Source: Paraburkholderia sabiae (GTDB lineage: Bacteria > Pseudomonadota > Gammaproteobacteria > Burkholderiales > Burkholderiaceae). From it: a stretch of 64,000 nt of DNA. The notes below the pieces were generated by a model. That model was not told the DNA's origin. It made no database searches and saw nothing but the letters and a program-made list of their open reading frames with translations. This document shows, piece by piece, positions 10,398-20,181 of the stretch; position 1 is the first letter of the stretch, and the number at the start of each line of letters is the position of its first letter. Both the position numbers and the translations under genes were made by a program. Location: positions 372,001 to 436,000 of the forward strand of contig NZ_CP125295.1 in the NCBI RefSeq assembly GCF_030412785.1, read 5' to 3'.

Positions 10398-10750
10398 GTT
10401 GACAGGCGCAAAGGTCGCCTGGATTCTCCTCGCTGTGGCGTTTGAAAAGCGTTCCATGCCGGACAGCTGCTCATGGCGAATCCAGCGACTTGCAATGAGC
10501 CCTGCTCTTGAGACCCGCAATGATCCCTTTGTGCAGGACTCGGGCTGGACAAAGACCCCGAAGGTAACCGATTTATTATAGAACAGGGTTGCAACCTATG
10601 GTGCGCCGCGCCATGAGTGAAAAATTCGGGCTGCCTCTCACTCGTTGAATCACCGCAAACACGCACACAGGACACTGCAATACGCTCTCAAACAAAAAAC
10701 CGCCCGATGTCGGGCGGTTTTGCGGGGTTAAGGAAAAGCCTCTAACCGGC
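10398..10750. other. Intergenic region between hpf and ptsN
   Basis: These 353 bases hold no credible gene. The left part must contain the ptsN promoter and ribosome binding site on the minus strand. The right part holds the hpf terminator listed separately. No other structure was recognised. Confidence 0.6.
10696..10721 (-). terminator. Rho-independent terminator after hpf
   Basis: Inverted repeat AACCGCCCGA/TCGGGCGGTT with a 2-nt loop, followed on the minus strand by TTTTTT-G. It begins 30 nt after the hpf stop codon. It separates rpoN-hpf from ptsN, so ptsN needs its own promoter or readthrough. Confidence 0.9.
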
Positions 10751-11110
10751 TTATTGCGGCGGCACTTCCGGTTGCGCCGCTAGCGGTTGATACTTGATCG
10801 CGTCGTGCTGATGGCCCTGCAGACGATCCTTGTGACGAATGACCTGGCGGTCGAGCTTGTCGATCATCAGGTCGATCGCGGCGTACAGGTCGCCATCGCA
10901 GCTTTCGACGAAAATATCCTTGCCCTTCAGATGCAGGTTGATTTCAACCTTTTGTCTCTTTTCCTTTTCCTTGTGGTTGTCGACCGAGAGGACCACACTG
11001 CCATCGATCACCTGATCGAAATGTCTTAGCACCCTGTCTAATTTGGTGATCACATATTCTCGCAACGCTGGCGTTACATCGAGATGGTGTCCACTGATCT
11101 TCAGATTCAT
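10751..11110 (-). CDS. hpf: Ribosome hibernation-promoting factor (sigma-54 modulation protein)
   Basis: Binds the 30S subunit in stationary phase and promotes inactive ribosome dimers or hibernation. The 119 residues make it the short HPF/YfiA type, with one N-terminal domain ([20 protein letters not shown], then [19 protein letters not shown]). The C-terminal tail is rich in Gln/Pro rather than carrying a dimerisation domain. The ATG at 11110 is preferred over an upstream in-frame extension. It lies directly downstream of rpoN, as in most proteobacteria. Confidence 0.93.
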   Translation of the reverse strand: MNLKISGHHLDVTPALREYVITKLDRVLRHFDQVIDGSVVLSVDNHKEKEKRQKVEINLHLKGKDIFVESCDGDLYAAIDLMIDKLDRQVIRHKDRLQGHQHDAIKYQPLAAQPEVPPQ

Positions 11111-11284
11111 AGTGCTTCTCCAAGCTAGTGGCCGCCTGGTCCGCATGAATCGCGCGAGCGCCGGTCGATTCTCGCAATCTGCCACGCCGTCCCCCGTTGA
11201 CAGGCTACTGGCAGGTCGCATCGGCCAGCCTGCTCCGCCAAACAGCGGCGCGGCCGGAAAATGCCCGCCACAGGAGGCAGCGGG

Positions 11285-12802
11285 CTACAGAGACTTGCGC
11301 AGATTGACTGCTGGGATCTTCAGTGCTTCGCGGTATTTCGCAACTGTACGGCGCGCCACGACGAAACCCTGTTCTGCCAGCAGTTCGGCAATGCGGCTGT
11401 CTGAAAGAGGAGATTTGGTGTCTTCTGCTCCTATCAGTTGCTTGATGAGCGCGCGAATGGCCGTGGAAGAGGCCGCGCCCCCGGTGTCGGTGGATACGTG
11501 CGATCCGAAGAAGTACTTAAATTCAAGCGTCCCGAATGGGGTGAGCATGTACTTGCCGGTTGTCACACGCGATACCGTCGACTCGTGTAAACCCAGCGTA
11601 TCAGCTATTTCCCGCAAAACCAAGGGGCGCATGGCAATTTCGCCGTGGGCGAAAAAGTTCTTTTGACGCTCGACAATTGCCTGCGCGACACGCAGGATCG
11701 TCTCGAAACGTTGCTGGATGTTCTTGATCAACCAGCGTGCTTCCTGCAGTTGCTGGCGCAGCGAACCACTGCCCGGATCGCCACGATTGTTACGCAGGAT
11801 ATTCGCGTACAGATGGTTGATCCGCAGCTTGGGCACGACTTCCGGGTTCAGTTCGGCCTGCCAGCCCTGTGCCGTTTTGCGCACCATGATGTCGGGCACG
11901 ACGTAGTCTGCTTCGGCCTTGCCATAGGCTGCACCAGGGAACGGTTCGAGCGAGCGGATCAGTGCATGTGCATCGCGCAGATCGTCATCGCTGGCCTTCA
12001 GGTACTTGCGCAGACGCGTGAAATCACGCGCGGCGAGCAGCTCCAGATGGTGAGCAACGATGTCGAGTGCGAGCGTGCGGGTTGGCGACCCGTCGAGCCG
12101 GCACAGCTGCAAACGCAGGCATTCGGACGCCGAACGCGCACCGACGCCAGCAGGGTCGAAGCTGTGCAGCAACGCGAGTGCCGCGTTCAGTTCGTCGGTA
12201 TCGACTTCGAGTTCTTCGGGCAGGTCGGCGAGTATTTCGTCGAAGGTGGCCGTCAGATAGCCGTCGTCATCGAGCGATTCGATCAGGAACGTGACGAGCG
12301 CGCGGTCGCGCGGACTGGCCTGCGTCACGCGAAGTTGAGCAGTCAGGTGATCGCGCAGCGTCGTGGTCGATTCGTGGATTTGCAGCGGCGGCAGATCGTC
12401 GTCGTCCGATGCGTTGCCCGAACGGCCGTAGTCGTCCAGATTCCATTGGCTCGAATCGCCGTTTGCATCCGAACTCATGCCGTTGTATTCGTCAACGCCC
12501 TGCGGCTCTCCGCCATCCGAGCTTTCACTGGAAGACGTGGACGAAGACGACGGCGGTGCGCTCGACATTTCCTCCGGCGCGGCATTCTGCGCCGTTTGCG
12601 CGATGACGGTGCCGTCGGCGGCAACGCGCAACGGACTCGCGATCCAGTCGTCCTCCGCTTCGAGCAGCGGATTCTGGGCGATCGCCATCGAGACTTCCTG
12701 TTGCAGTTCAAGCGTAGACAGCTGCAGCAGCCGGATGGACTGTTGCAGTTGTGGTGTCAGCGCAAGATGCTGCGACAGGCGGAGTTGGAGGCTGGCTTTC
12801 AT
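11285..12802 (-). CDS. rpoN: RNA polymerase sigma-54 factor
   Basis: Directs RNA polymerase to -24/-12 promoters together with AAA+ activators. The 505 residues show the Gln/Leu-rich region I ([20 protein letters not shown]), an acidic and serine-rich region II (about 80-130), the core-binding and HTH segments, and the RpoN box [10 protein letters not shown] at 483-492. It is located between lptB and hpf on the minus strand, the conserved position. Confidence 0.97.
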   Translation of the reverse strand: MKASLQLRLSQHLALTPQLQQSIRLLQLSTLELQQEVSMAIAQNPLLEAEDDWIASPLRVAADGTVIAQTAQNAAPEEMSSAPPSSSSTSSSESSDGGEPQGVDEYNGMSSDANGDSSQWNLDDYGRSGNASDDDDLPPLQIHESTTTLRDHLTAQLRVTQASPRDRALVTFLIESLDDDGYLTATFDEILADLPEELEVDTDELNAALALLHSFDPAGVGARSASECLRLQLCRLDGSPTRTLALDIVAHHLELLAARDFTRLRKYLKASDDDLRDAHALIRSLEPFPGAAYGKAEADYVVPDIMVRKTAQGWQAELNPEVVPKLRINHLYANILRNNRGDPGSGSLRQQLQEARWLIKNIQQRFETILRVAQAIVERQKNFFAHGEIAMRPLVLREIADTLGLHESTVSRVTTGKYMLTPFGTLEFKYFFGSHVSTDTGGAASSTAIRALIKQLIGAEDTKSPLSDSRIAELLAEQGFVVARRTVAKYREALKIPAVNLRKSL

Positions 12803-13031
12803 GGCAATGTGTGATTCATTGTAGAGAGTTTGCCACGACCGCGATACCTTGCGACACCCGCAAAAACGCGTGTGCATCAGATTTTGGCGCGGACGGTCGT
12901 ACCACGCGCATAACGCGAGCGATCACGCGCCAGCGTAGCCCGTCAAAATTACTGAACCCTGCTTTTGAAACGGCCCGGAACGAGGGCCGGAGGTCGCGGC
13001 TCCACGCGGCGCTCACGCGCCGCGTGCGCGC

Positions 13032-13814
13032 TTACATGCGGAAGTGTTCGCCCAGATAGACGCGGCGCACGCTCTCATTTTCAATGATGTCGCCGGGCGC
13101 GCCCGCTGCGAGCACGCTGCCGTCGCTGATGATGTATGCGTGATCGCAGATACCGAGCGTTTCCCGCACGTTGTGGTCCGTGATCAGCACGCCGATGTTG
13201 CGCTGCTTCAGAAACTTCACGATCTTCTGAATTTCCAGCACGGCGATCGGATCGACGCCCGCGAACGGCTCGTCGAGTAGGATGAAGCTAGGATTCGTCG
13301 CAAGCGCACGCGCAATTTCCACGCGGCGTCGTTCGCCGCCCGACAGCGAAAGCGCCGGGTTTTCGCGCAGATGCGAAATCTGCAGTTCGTCGAGCAAAGC
13401 TTCCGTGCGCGACGCGATCGCGTCTTTCGACAGACGCTTGCCGTCTTCGCCGACTTGCAGCTCCAGCACCGCGCGGATGTTTTCCTCGACGGAAAGCTTG
13501 CGGAACACGGACGCTTCCTGCGGCAGATACGACAGGCCGAGCGACGCGCGCTTGTGGATGGGCAGAAGACTGATCGACTTGCCGTCGAGATCGATCTCGC
13601 CGGCATCGAGCGGCACGAGACCGACGATCATGTAGAACGACGTGGTCTTGCCCGCGCCGTTCGGGCCGAGCAGGCCGACCACTTCGCCGCTTTTCACGTC
13701 GAGCGACACGTCCTTGACGACCGTGCGCGAGCCATAACGCTTCTTCAGATTGCGAACGACGAGCGAACTGCTGGTGCCGGCCGGCTTTCGTTTGGGAAGG
13801 GCGGGGGCGCTCAC
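13032..13814 (-). CDS. lptB: LPS export ABC transporter ATP-binding protein LptB
   Basis: The ATPase of the LptB2FG complex that extracts LPS from the inner membrane. In the 260 residues the Walker A motif is GPNGAGKT (50-57), the signature motif is [15 protein letters not shown] and Walker B is [12 protein letters not shown]. An N-terminal extension of about 15 residues ([17 protein letters not shown]) precedes the ABC domain. Its ATG overlaps the lptA stop codon by 4 bases, so it is translationally coupled. Confidence 0.96.
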   Translation of the reverse strand: MSAPALPKRKPAGTSSSLVVRNLKKRYGSRTVVKDVSLDVKSGEVVGLLGPNGAGKTTSFYMIVGLVPLDAGEIDLDGKSISLLPIHKRASLGLSYLPQEASVFRKLSVEENIRAVLELQVGEDGKRLSKDAIASRTEALLDELQISHLRENPALSLSGGERRRVEIARALATNPSFILLDEPFAGVDPIAVLEIQKIVKFLKQRNIGVLITDHNVRETLGICDHAYIISDGSVLAAGAPGDIIENESVRRVYLGEHFRM

Positions 13815-14488
13815 GGCTTGGTGGTTCCTTGTGCCGGGAATTGGTTGGCGGGCTGCAGGGTCGCCGACGGGCCGCTGAGCGGCTGCGCGCCGCCGTTGCG
13901 CGGCGACAGCATCGCGCGCACGCGGCCGCTCGGATTGCCCGGGCTGGCGACGTCCTTGCCGGCCTTCGCCGTGTAGAAGTCGTTCTGGCCGTCGTACGTG
14001 ATCACGCTGCCGTGCACTTCGTCCATGATCGTGTTCGTGCCTTGCAGACGGCGCACGGTCGCGCGCGTCGTCAGCGTGGTGAGATCCTGCTTGCCGTCGT
14101 AGTCGATGCGTTCAGCATCACCGTCGATATATTCGTCGACGCCGTCACGTTTCTGACGGAAGTACGCGAGGTTCTTGCCCGTCGACGTGCCCGTTGCATA
14201 CTGATAGCCCTGCGGATCCTGCGTCACTTCGACGCGATCCGCACGGATCAGGATCGTGCCTTTGGTCGCGACCACGTGGCCCGTGAAGATATTGACCTGC
14301 TTGAGGTCGTCGTAAGTCATGTTGTCCGCTTCGATATTGAGCGGTTTGTCCTTGTCGGCACGCTCGGCGTGCGCAAGCGGCGCAAAGCCGGCAAACGGCA
14401 AGGCGATCAAAAGTGCCGCAAGTCCGGCGCGGCTTGCACGAAGCGCACGCATGCGGCCGGACTCAAAACGGGGGAACGATTCGTTCAT
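13811..14488 (-). CDS. lptA: LPS export periplasmic protein LptA
   Basis: Forms the periplasmic bridge carrying LPS from LptC to LptDE. The 225-residue protein has a signal peptide ([21 protein letters not shown]). An OstA-fold region of repeated short beta strands follows: [55 protein letters not shown] second possible start, [10 protein letters not shown], lies 12 codons in and would leave a tighter signal peptide. It follows lptC by 32 nt. Confidence 0.92.
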   Translation of the reverse strand: MNESFPRFESGRMRALRASRAGLAALLIALPFAGFAPLAHAERADKDKPLNIEADNMTYDDLKQVNIFTGHVVATKGTILIRADRVEVTQDPQGYQYATGTSTGKNLAYFRQKRDGVDEYIDGDAERIDYDGKQDLTTLTTRATVRRLQGTNTIMDEVHGSVITYDGQNDFYTAKAGKDVASPGNPSGRVRAMLSPRNGGAQPLSGPSATLQPANQFPAQGTTKP

Positions 14489-14520
14489 GCAGTCACGCTG
14501 GAATGGATTTACCCGGGTTG

Positions 14521-15114
14521 CTACTGGGAGCCGCCGGAGTCGGCCGGGGCGATGGCGCCGCGCACGTTGCCGAAGAGCTGCATCACCCGGGTGACATTGT
14601 TGTAGTTCATGCCGCTGGCCGTCATGATCGACAAGCCGCGCTGAAGTTTAACCGGCTTTTCCGTCTCGATCACATCGTCGTTCACGAGCACGCGGAAATG
14701 CGTCGAATCAGCCTGCATTCTCGGGTCGCCGGCGCCCGCGTCGCGCACGATGCGCGCATTGCCGTACAGATCGACGATCGACGCGTCGCCGTTCACCGTG
14801 CCCGTGTCGCCCGTTGCCGTGACGACGGGCTTGCCGGGCTGGAACGCGCGGATGGCCGGTTTGGTCAGGTCGCTCACTTCGTCGTCCTCGTAATGAACGA
14901 GGGTCGCAGCCGTCAGGCGATATTGCGTCGAGCCCGACTGGTCGAGCTCGGACACCGAGAAGTTATCGGCGAAATAGTCGGGCGTGTGCTGCTTCGGCTT
15001 GATGAGGCCTTCGTCCTGATGCGGTCGGGTCGCCTGCAGCAGCCAGTACGTGATGCCGGCGAGCGCCGCCATCGCGACGAGCGGAATCAGCGACGTCCAG
15101 CGAAATCTGTTCAT
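14521..15114 (-). CDS. lptC: LPS export protein LptC
   Basis: Bitopic inner-membrane protein that passes LPS from LptB2FG to LptA. The 197 residues begin MNRFRWTSLIPLVAMAALAG, which forms the single membrane anchor. A periplasmic OstA-like beta domain follows (DYFADNFSVSELDQSGSTQY and similar). The start codon overlaps the kdsC stop codon by 4 bases (ATGA), which fixes the start. Confidence 0.9.
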   Translation of the reverse strand: MNRFRWTSLIPLVAMAALAGITYWLLQATRPHQDEGLIKPKQHTPDYFADNFSVSELDQSGSTQYRLTAATLVHYEDDEVSDLTKPAIRAFQPGKPVVTATGDTGTVNGDASIVDLYGNARIVRDAGAGDPRMQADSTHFRVLVNDDVIETEKPVKLQRGLSIMTASGMNYNNVTRVMQLFGNVRGAIAPADSGGSQ

Positions 15115-15674
15115 CCGACCAGGCCTCGCTGCGTCTCGCCGCGGCATGCGGCTGCGAGCAGTTCGTCGTAGTGGCCCTGCGCGCGCAGCAGCGCGTCGCA
15201 CACTTCGCGCACCGCACCGTGGCCGCCGCGCGCTTCGCTGACCCAATGCGCACGCGCGATCACTTCGGGATGCGAGTTCGCCGGCGCCGCCGCGAAGCCG
15301 ACTTTCAGCATGACGGCGAGATCGACCCAGTCATCGCCCATATAGCCGCATTCTTCGGGCGTGAGGCCCGTTTCGTTCAGCAGTTGCTCAAATGCCGCGA
15401 GCTTGTGTTCGACGCCCTGATAGACGTGCGTGATGCGCAGATTTTCCGCGCGTTTCGCGACGATGCCCGACTGACGGCCCGTGATGATCGCCGTGTCGAT
15501 GCCGGCTTCGCGCAGCAGCTTCGCGCCGTGGCCGTCCATCGAGTTGAACGCCTTCATCGTGTCGCCCTGATCGGTAAACAGCAGGCCGCCGTCGGTGAGC
15601 ACGCCATCGACGTCGAAAATCATCAGCTTCACGCGGCTCGCGCGTTCGGCGGCGGTCAGGGCGGCAGGGGCCAT
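15111..15674 (-). CDS. kdsC: 3-deoxy-D-manno-octulosonate-8-phosphate phosphatase
   Basis: HAD-family phosphatase giving free Kdo for LPS. The 187 residues carry the DxDx nucleophile motif MIFDVDGVLTDGGL, a threonine motif IITGRQS and the acidic motif YMGDDWVDLAVM. These match the C0-type KdsC family (YrbI). It is embedded in kdsD-kdsC-lptC with overlaps on both sides (TGATG with kdsD, ATGA with lptC), so the block is one translationally coupled unit. Confidence 0.95.
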   Translation of the reverse strand: MAPAALTAAERASRVKLMIFDVDGVLTDGGLLFTDQGDTMKAFNSMDGHGAKLLREAGIDTAIITGRQSGIVAKRAENLRITHVYQGVEHKLAAFEQLLNETGLTPEECGYMGDDWVDLAVMLKVGFAAAPANSHPEVIARAHWVSEARGGHGAVREVCDALLRAQGHYDELLAAACRGETQRGLVG

Positions 15675-16657
15675 CAGATCACCTTCTTCGAAAACAGATC
15701 ATGCATGTTGAGCGCGCCGATCAGCTTGCCCGCTTCGTCGACGACGAGCATCTGATTGATCCGGTGGCGCTCCATCAGTTCCACGGCTTCGACGGCGAGC
15801 CGGTCGGGACCGATGGTACGCGGACCGTGCGTCATCACGGAGTCGATCGACAGCGCGCGGAAATCGCCGTCGCGTTCGAGCACGCGGCGCAGGTCGCCGT
15901 CGGTGAAGATGCCCTTCACCCGCTCGTTTTCATCGACGATAGCCGTCATGCCCATGCGCTTCGCCGTCAGCTGGAACAGCGCGTCGCGCACGGTCGCTTC
16001 GGACAGCACCTTGGGAATCTGGTCGCCCGTGCGCATCACGTCGCGCACGTAGGTGAGCAGGCGTCGGCCGAGCGCGCCGCCCGGATGCGAGCGGGCAAAG
16101 TCGTCGGCGCCGAAGCCGCGCGCTTCGAGCACGGCGACCGCGAGCGCATCGCCGAGCGCGAGTGCGGCCGTGGTGCTGGCCGTTGGCGCGAGATTATGCG
16201 GACACGCTTCTTTTTCGACGCCGCAGTACAGATGCACGTCGGCGATTTTTGCGAGACTCGAACCGGGGCGACCCGTCATCGCGATCATCTTCGCGCCGAG
16301 GCGCTTCACCAGCGGCAGAATCGCGACGAGTTCTTCCGATTCGCCGGAATTCGACATGCCGATGAAGACGTCGTCGGCCGTCACCATGCCGAGATCGCCG
16401 TGGCTCGCTTCGGCGGGATGCACGAAAAACGCGGGCGTGCCCGTGCTCGCGAGCGTCGCTGCGAGCTTGCGCGCGATATGGCCGGATTTGCCAATGCCGG
16501 AAACGACTACGCGCCCACGGCAGCCAAGAATGAAATCGATTGCTTCGACGAATGCGTCGTCGAGATGGTCGCGAAGGGAGCGCACGGCGTCCGCTTCGAT
16601 GTCGAGCACGTCGCGAGCGAGCGCAAGTGCCCGGTCGCCATTGATTTTCGCTATCAT
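15674..16657 (-). CDS. kdsD: Arabinose-5-phosphate isomerase (KpsF/GutQ family)
   Basis: Converts ribulose 5-phosphate to arabinose 5-phosphate, the first step to Kdo. The 327 residues contain an N-terminal SIS domain (VVVSGIGKSGHIARKLAATL) and two C-terminal CBS domains (VRDVMRTGDQIPKV and IDSVMTHGPRTIGPDRL). MIAKINGDRALALARDVL is the natural start; the upstream in-frame extension lacks family character. It is first in the kdsD-kdsC-lptC-lptA-lptB run and divergent from the antiporter gene. Confidence 0.94.
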   Translation of the reverse strand: MIAKINGDRALALARDVLDIEADAVRSLRDHLDDAFVEAIDFILGCRGRVVVSGIGKSGHIARKLAATLASTGTPAFFVHPAEASHGDLGMVTADDVFIGMSNSGESEELVAILPLVKRLGAKMIAMTGRPGSSLAKIADVHLYCGVEKEACPHNLAPTASTTAALALGDALAVAVLEARGFGADDFARSHPGGALGRRLLTYVRDVMRTGDQIPKVLSEATVRDALFQLTAKRMGMTAIVDENERVKGIFTDGDLRRVLERDGDFRALSIDSVMTHGPRTIGPDRLAVEAVELMERHRINQMLVVDEAGKLIGALNMHDLFSKKVI

Positions 16658-16805
16658 CCGGGGAGTATAGCAAAGGCGCATGTTCGCCGCGCCGGAAACG
16701 ACCTTTCCGGACATTGCCTTCACGGGCCCCTAAACCTTGCTGCGCGGGCGTTTGCGCGTAGCTTCGCCGACGAACCAGGACGCTCACCCGGATGCGCTTT
16801 TGCCG

Positions 16806-18809
16806 ATGATTTCGCCGCTCGAAATGACGCTGTTCCTGCTGCTGGCTTCAGTGGTGGGCGTCGTCGTGTTCCGCTATCTGAACCTGCCGCCGATGCTCGG
16901 CTATCTGTCCGTCGGCATCGTGGTCGGGCCGCACGCGTTCGGCATCGTGCCGGACTCGGTCGGCGCGCAGAATCTCGCCGAATTCGGCGTCGTGTTCCTG
17001 ATGTTCTCGATCGGCCTGGAGTTTTCGCTCGCGAAGCTGCGCGCGATGCGGCGCCTCGTGTTCGGCATGGGCTTGCTGCAGGTGCTCGGCACGATTGCCG
17101 TCGCGGTGTCGCTCGGGTTCGTGTTCGAGCGCTGGGTGCACATCTCGTGGCAGGCGAGCGTCGCGCTGGGCGGCGCGCTCGCGATGTCGTCGACGGCCAT
17201 CGTCAGCAAGATGCTCGCGGAGCGGCTCGAAATCGAAAGCGAGCATGGTCGGAATATCTTCGGCGTGCTGCTGTTCCAGGATCTGGCCGTGGTGCCGCTG
17301 CTGATCGTCATCGCGGCGCTCGGCGGCAGTTCGGACGATCTGATGAAGTCGCTCGGCATCGCGTCGATCAAGATCGTGATCGCGCTGTCGCTGCTGCTGA
17401 TCGTCGGACAGAAGTTCATGACACGCTGGTTCAACGTCGTCGCGCGGCGTCGTTCGCAGGAACTGTTCATCCTGAATCTGCTGCTCGTCACGCTGGGCGC
17501 CGCGTTCATCACCGATAAATTCGGCCTGTCGCTCGCGCTCGGCGCGTTCATCGCGGGCATGCTGATCGCCGAAACGCCATACCGCCATCAGGTGGAAGAG
17601 GACATCAAGCCGTTTCGCGACGTGCTGCTCGGCCTCTTCTTCGTGACGACGGGCATGCTGCTCAATCCGCGCGTGATCTGGGAGCATCCGCTGATCGTGC
17701 TCGCGTTCCTGATCGGCCCGGTGCTGCTGAAAGCGGTGATGATCACGGGCCTCGCGCGGCTGTTCGGCGCGACGCCGGGCGTGGCGATGCGCACGGGTAT
17801 CGGGCTTGCGCAGGCGGGCGAGTTCGGCTTCGTGCTGCTGAATCTGATTCTCGACAAACACCTCGTCGACGCGACGCTGCTGCAGGCGATTCTCGCCGCG
17901 ATGCTGCTGTCGATGCTCGCCGCGCCGTTCATGATCCAGAACGCGGACCGCATCGTGCTGCGGCTGTCGTCGACCGAATGGATGATGCAGTCCTTGCAGA
18001 TGACGCGCATCGCGACGCAAAGCCTCAAGCAGAGCGGCCACGTGATCATCTGCGGCTATGGCCGCGCAGGACAGAACCTCGCGCGCATGCTGGAGCACGA
18101 AGGGCTGTCGTACGTCGCGCTCGACCTCGATCCCGATCGCGTGGCGGCGGCTGCGGCGGCGGGCGAATCGGTCGTGTTCGGCGACGCCGGGCGGCGCGAG
18201 TCGCTGCTCGCGGCGGGTATTCACCGCGCGGCGACCGTCGCGATCACGTACGCGAACACGCCGTCGGCGCTGCGCGTGCTACATAACATCCACGAACTGG
18301 AACCGACGCTGCCCGTGATCGTGCGCACCGTCGACGACAGCGACCTCGAAAAGCTGCTCGCAGCGGGCGCGACGGAAGTGATTCCGGAAATCGTGGAAGG
18401 CAGTCTGATGCTCGCGTCGCATACGCTCGTCGTGATGGGCGTGCCGATGCGCCGCGTCGTGCGGCGTGTCGAGGAACTGCGCGACGAGCGCTATAGTCTG
18501 TTGCGCGGCTACTTCCACGGCGCCGACGACGTGGAAGACGACGACGGTCACGAGCAGGTGCGGCTACAATCGGTGCCCGTCGACGAAAAGGCCGATGCCG
18601 TCGGGCGCACGCTCGAAGAACTCGGGCTGTTCGATCTTGGCGTCGAGGTGACGGCGATTCGCCGGCATGGCATTCGCGGCGTCGAACCCGATCCGTCGAC
18701 CAAGCTGCGCGCGAGCGACATCGTCGTGCTGCGCGGCCTGCCCGAAGCGCTGGCGGAAGCGGAAGAGCGTCTGTCGAAACATCGGCGGGCGGGCGCGGCG
18801 GCGGCCTGA
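16806..18809 (+). CDS. Monovalent cation:proton antiporter, CPA2/KefB type
   Basis: A 667-residue inner-membrane protein. About twelve helices form a Na+/H+ exchanger domain (residues about 1-385, with GYLSVGIVVGPHAFGIVP and SSTAIVSKMLAE). A TrkA-N nucleotide-binding domain (VIICGYGRAGQNLARMLE) and a C-terminal TrkA-C/RCK domain follow. It most likely exchanges K+ for H+, gated by cytoplasmic ligand binding. Conservation beside kdsD in Burkholderiales suggests nothing functional beyond synteny. The start at MISPLEMTLFLLLASVVGVV is chosen because a membrane helix begins there. Confidence 0.88.
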   Translation: MISPLEMTLFLLLASVVGVVVFRYLNLPPMLGYLSVGIVVGPHAFGIVPDSVGAQNLAEFGVVFLMFSIGLEFSLAKLRAMRRLVFGMGLLQVLGTIAVAVSLGFVFERWVHISWQASVALGGALAMSSTAIVSKMLAERLEIESEHGRNIFGVLLFQDLAVVPLLIVIAALGGSSDDLMKSLGIASIKIVIALSLLLIVGQKFMTRWFNVVARRRSQELFILNLLLVTLGAAFITDKFGLSLALGAFIAGMLIAETPYRHQVEEDIKPFRDVLLGLFFVTTGMLLNPRVIWEHPLIVLAFLIGPVLLKAVMITGLARLFGATPGVAMRTGIGLAQAGEFGFVLLNLILDKHLVDATLLQAILAAMLLSMLAAPFMIQNADRIVLRLSSTEWMMQSLQMTRIATQSLKQSGHVIICGYGRAGQNLARMLEHEGLSYVALDLDPDRVAAAAAAGESVVFGDAGRRESLLAAGIHRAATVAITYANTPSALRVLHNIHELEPTLPVIVRTVDDSDLEKLLAAGATEVIPEIVEGSLMLASHTLVVMGVPMRRVVRRVEELRDERYSLLRGYFHGADDVEDDDGHEQVRLQSVPVDEKADAVGRTLEELGLFDLGVEVTAIRRHGIRGVEPDPSTKLRASDIVVLRGLPEALAEAEERLSKHRRAGAAAA

Positions 18810-18933
18810 CGCTTGCTGTCGTTCTTCACCGTAATTCAAGCGGCGCGCCGTTCCCCACATTCGACGGACGCGCGCAGCATTCAAGCAGTTCACTGGAAAT
18901 ATCAGGGTCTACCGAGACCCGTCTGGAGTCATC

Positions 18934-19500
18934 ATGTCCAAATCGCCCGCGAACCAGCCGTTCGATCCGGCCGAATACATCAACAGCGAGATTCGCACGG
19001 TGCCCGACTGGCCGCAGGCCGGCGTGCAGTTCCGCGACATCACGCCGCTTCTGCAAAAGCCGAAAACGCTGCGCGTGCTGATCGATCTGTTCGTGCAGCG
19101 TTATATCGACCAGAAGCTCGACTACGTGGCCGGTCTTGACGCGCGCGGTTTCATCATCGGGCCGATTCTCGCGTATGAACTGAACCTCGGCTTCATTCCG
19201 ATCCGCAAGATCGGCAAGCTGCCGTACAAGACGGTGTCCGAATCGTACGAACTCGAATACGGCTCGGCGACCGTCGAGATTCACGAGGACGCGTGCAAGC
19301 CGGGCGACCGCGTCGTGATCGTCGACGATCTGATCGCGACGGGCGGCACGATGATGGCGGGCAAGAAACTGCTCGAACGGCTCGGCGCGACGGTGATCGA
19401 AGGCGCGGCGATCGTCGATCTGCCCGACCTGGGCGGCTCGAAGCTGCTGCGCGACGCAGGCTTGCCGCTTTTCACCGTCACGACGTTCGGCGGCCATTGA
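18934..19500 (+). CDS. apt: Adenine phosphoribosyltransferase
   Basis: Purine salvage: adenine plus PRPP gives AMP. The 188 residues have the APRT opening [20 protein letters not shown], the pyrophosphate-loop region [14 protein letters not shown] and the PRPP-binding motif [12 protein letters not shown] at 127-138. It stands 124 nt after the antiporter and 25 nt before the LysE gene. Confidence 0.96.
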   Translation: MSKSPANQPFDPAEYINSEIRTVPDWPQAGVQFRDITPLLQKPKTLRVLIDLFVQRYIDQKLDYVAGLDARGFIIGPILAYELNLGFIPIRKIGKLPYKTVSESYELEYGSATVEIHEDACKPGDRVVIVDDLIATGGTMMAGKKLLERLGATVIEGAAIVDLPDLGGSKLLRDAGLPLFTVTTFGGH

Positions 19501-19525
19501 TCTTTTTCACCGAGCTTTGAGCGCG

Positions 19526-20140
19526 ATGCCCAACTTCCTGATTTTCCTCGCGACGTCGCTAGCGATCACGTTCGCGCCCGGCCCCGACAATCTGCAGGTG
19601 CTCGCACGCGGCATTTCGCAGGGACGCGCGGCGGGCTTCGTTGCGGCGCTCGGCTTCGCAGCGGGCATTTCGTTTCACACGACGCTCGCCGCGCTCGGCG
19701 TCGCGGCCGTGCTGCGCTCGTCGCCCGTCGCGTTCGAAGTCATCAAGCTCGCGGGCGCTGCGTATCTGGTCTGGATCGGCATCAAGGCGCTCACCAGCAA
19801 AGGACTCGCGACCGCGCACGAACGCCCGCCGCAGCCGCTCAAGTCGATCTTCCGGCAGAGCGTCATTGGCAACATGCTGAACCCGAAGGTGACGCTGTTC
19901 TTCGTCGTGTTCCTGCCGCAATTCGTCGATCCGCATGGCGTGCAAAGCGTCACGCTGCAGATGCTCGAACTGGGCGCGCTGTTCATGCTGCAAACGGTGG
20001 TCGTGTTTTCGCTGTTCGGCGTGTGCGCGGGCATGATCGGCGGATGGCTGAAGCGCCGTCCGCGCGCGGGCGTGTGGCTCGACCGGCTGGCGGGCACGAC
20101 GTTCATCGCAATCGGCATTCGCGTCGCGCTGCGCGATTGA
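19526..20140 (+). CDS. LysE/RhtB-family amino-acid exporter
   Basis: A 204-residue inner-membrane protein with about six helices and the family N-terminus FLIFLATSLAITFAPGPDNL. The GxxxG-rich RAAGFVAALGFAAGI segment and NPKVTLFFVVFLPQF are also typical. It is predicted to export amino acids or related small molecules; the substrate is unknown. The ATG at 19526 is used; a TTG three codons upstream is the alternative. Confidence 0.87.
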   Translation: MPNFLIFLATSLAITFAPGPDNLQVLARGISQGRAAGFVAALGFAAGISFHTTLAALGVAAVLRSSPVAFEVIKLAGAAYLVWIGIKALTSKGLATAHERPPQPLKSIFRQSVIGNMLNPKVTLFFVVFLPQFVDPHGVQSVTLQMLELGALFMLQTVVVFSLFGVCAGMIGGWLKRRPRAGVWLDRLAGTTFIAIGIRVALRD

Positions 20141-20181
20141 ACCGTTCGCGCGCTTCGTTCATCTCGCTGTCTGGAGTTTCC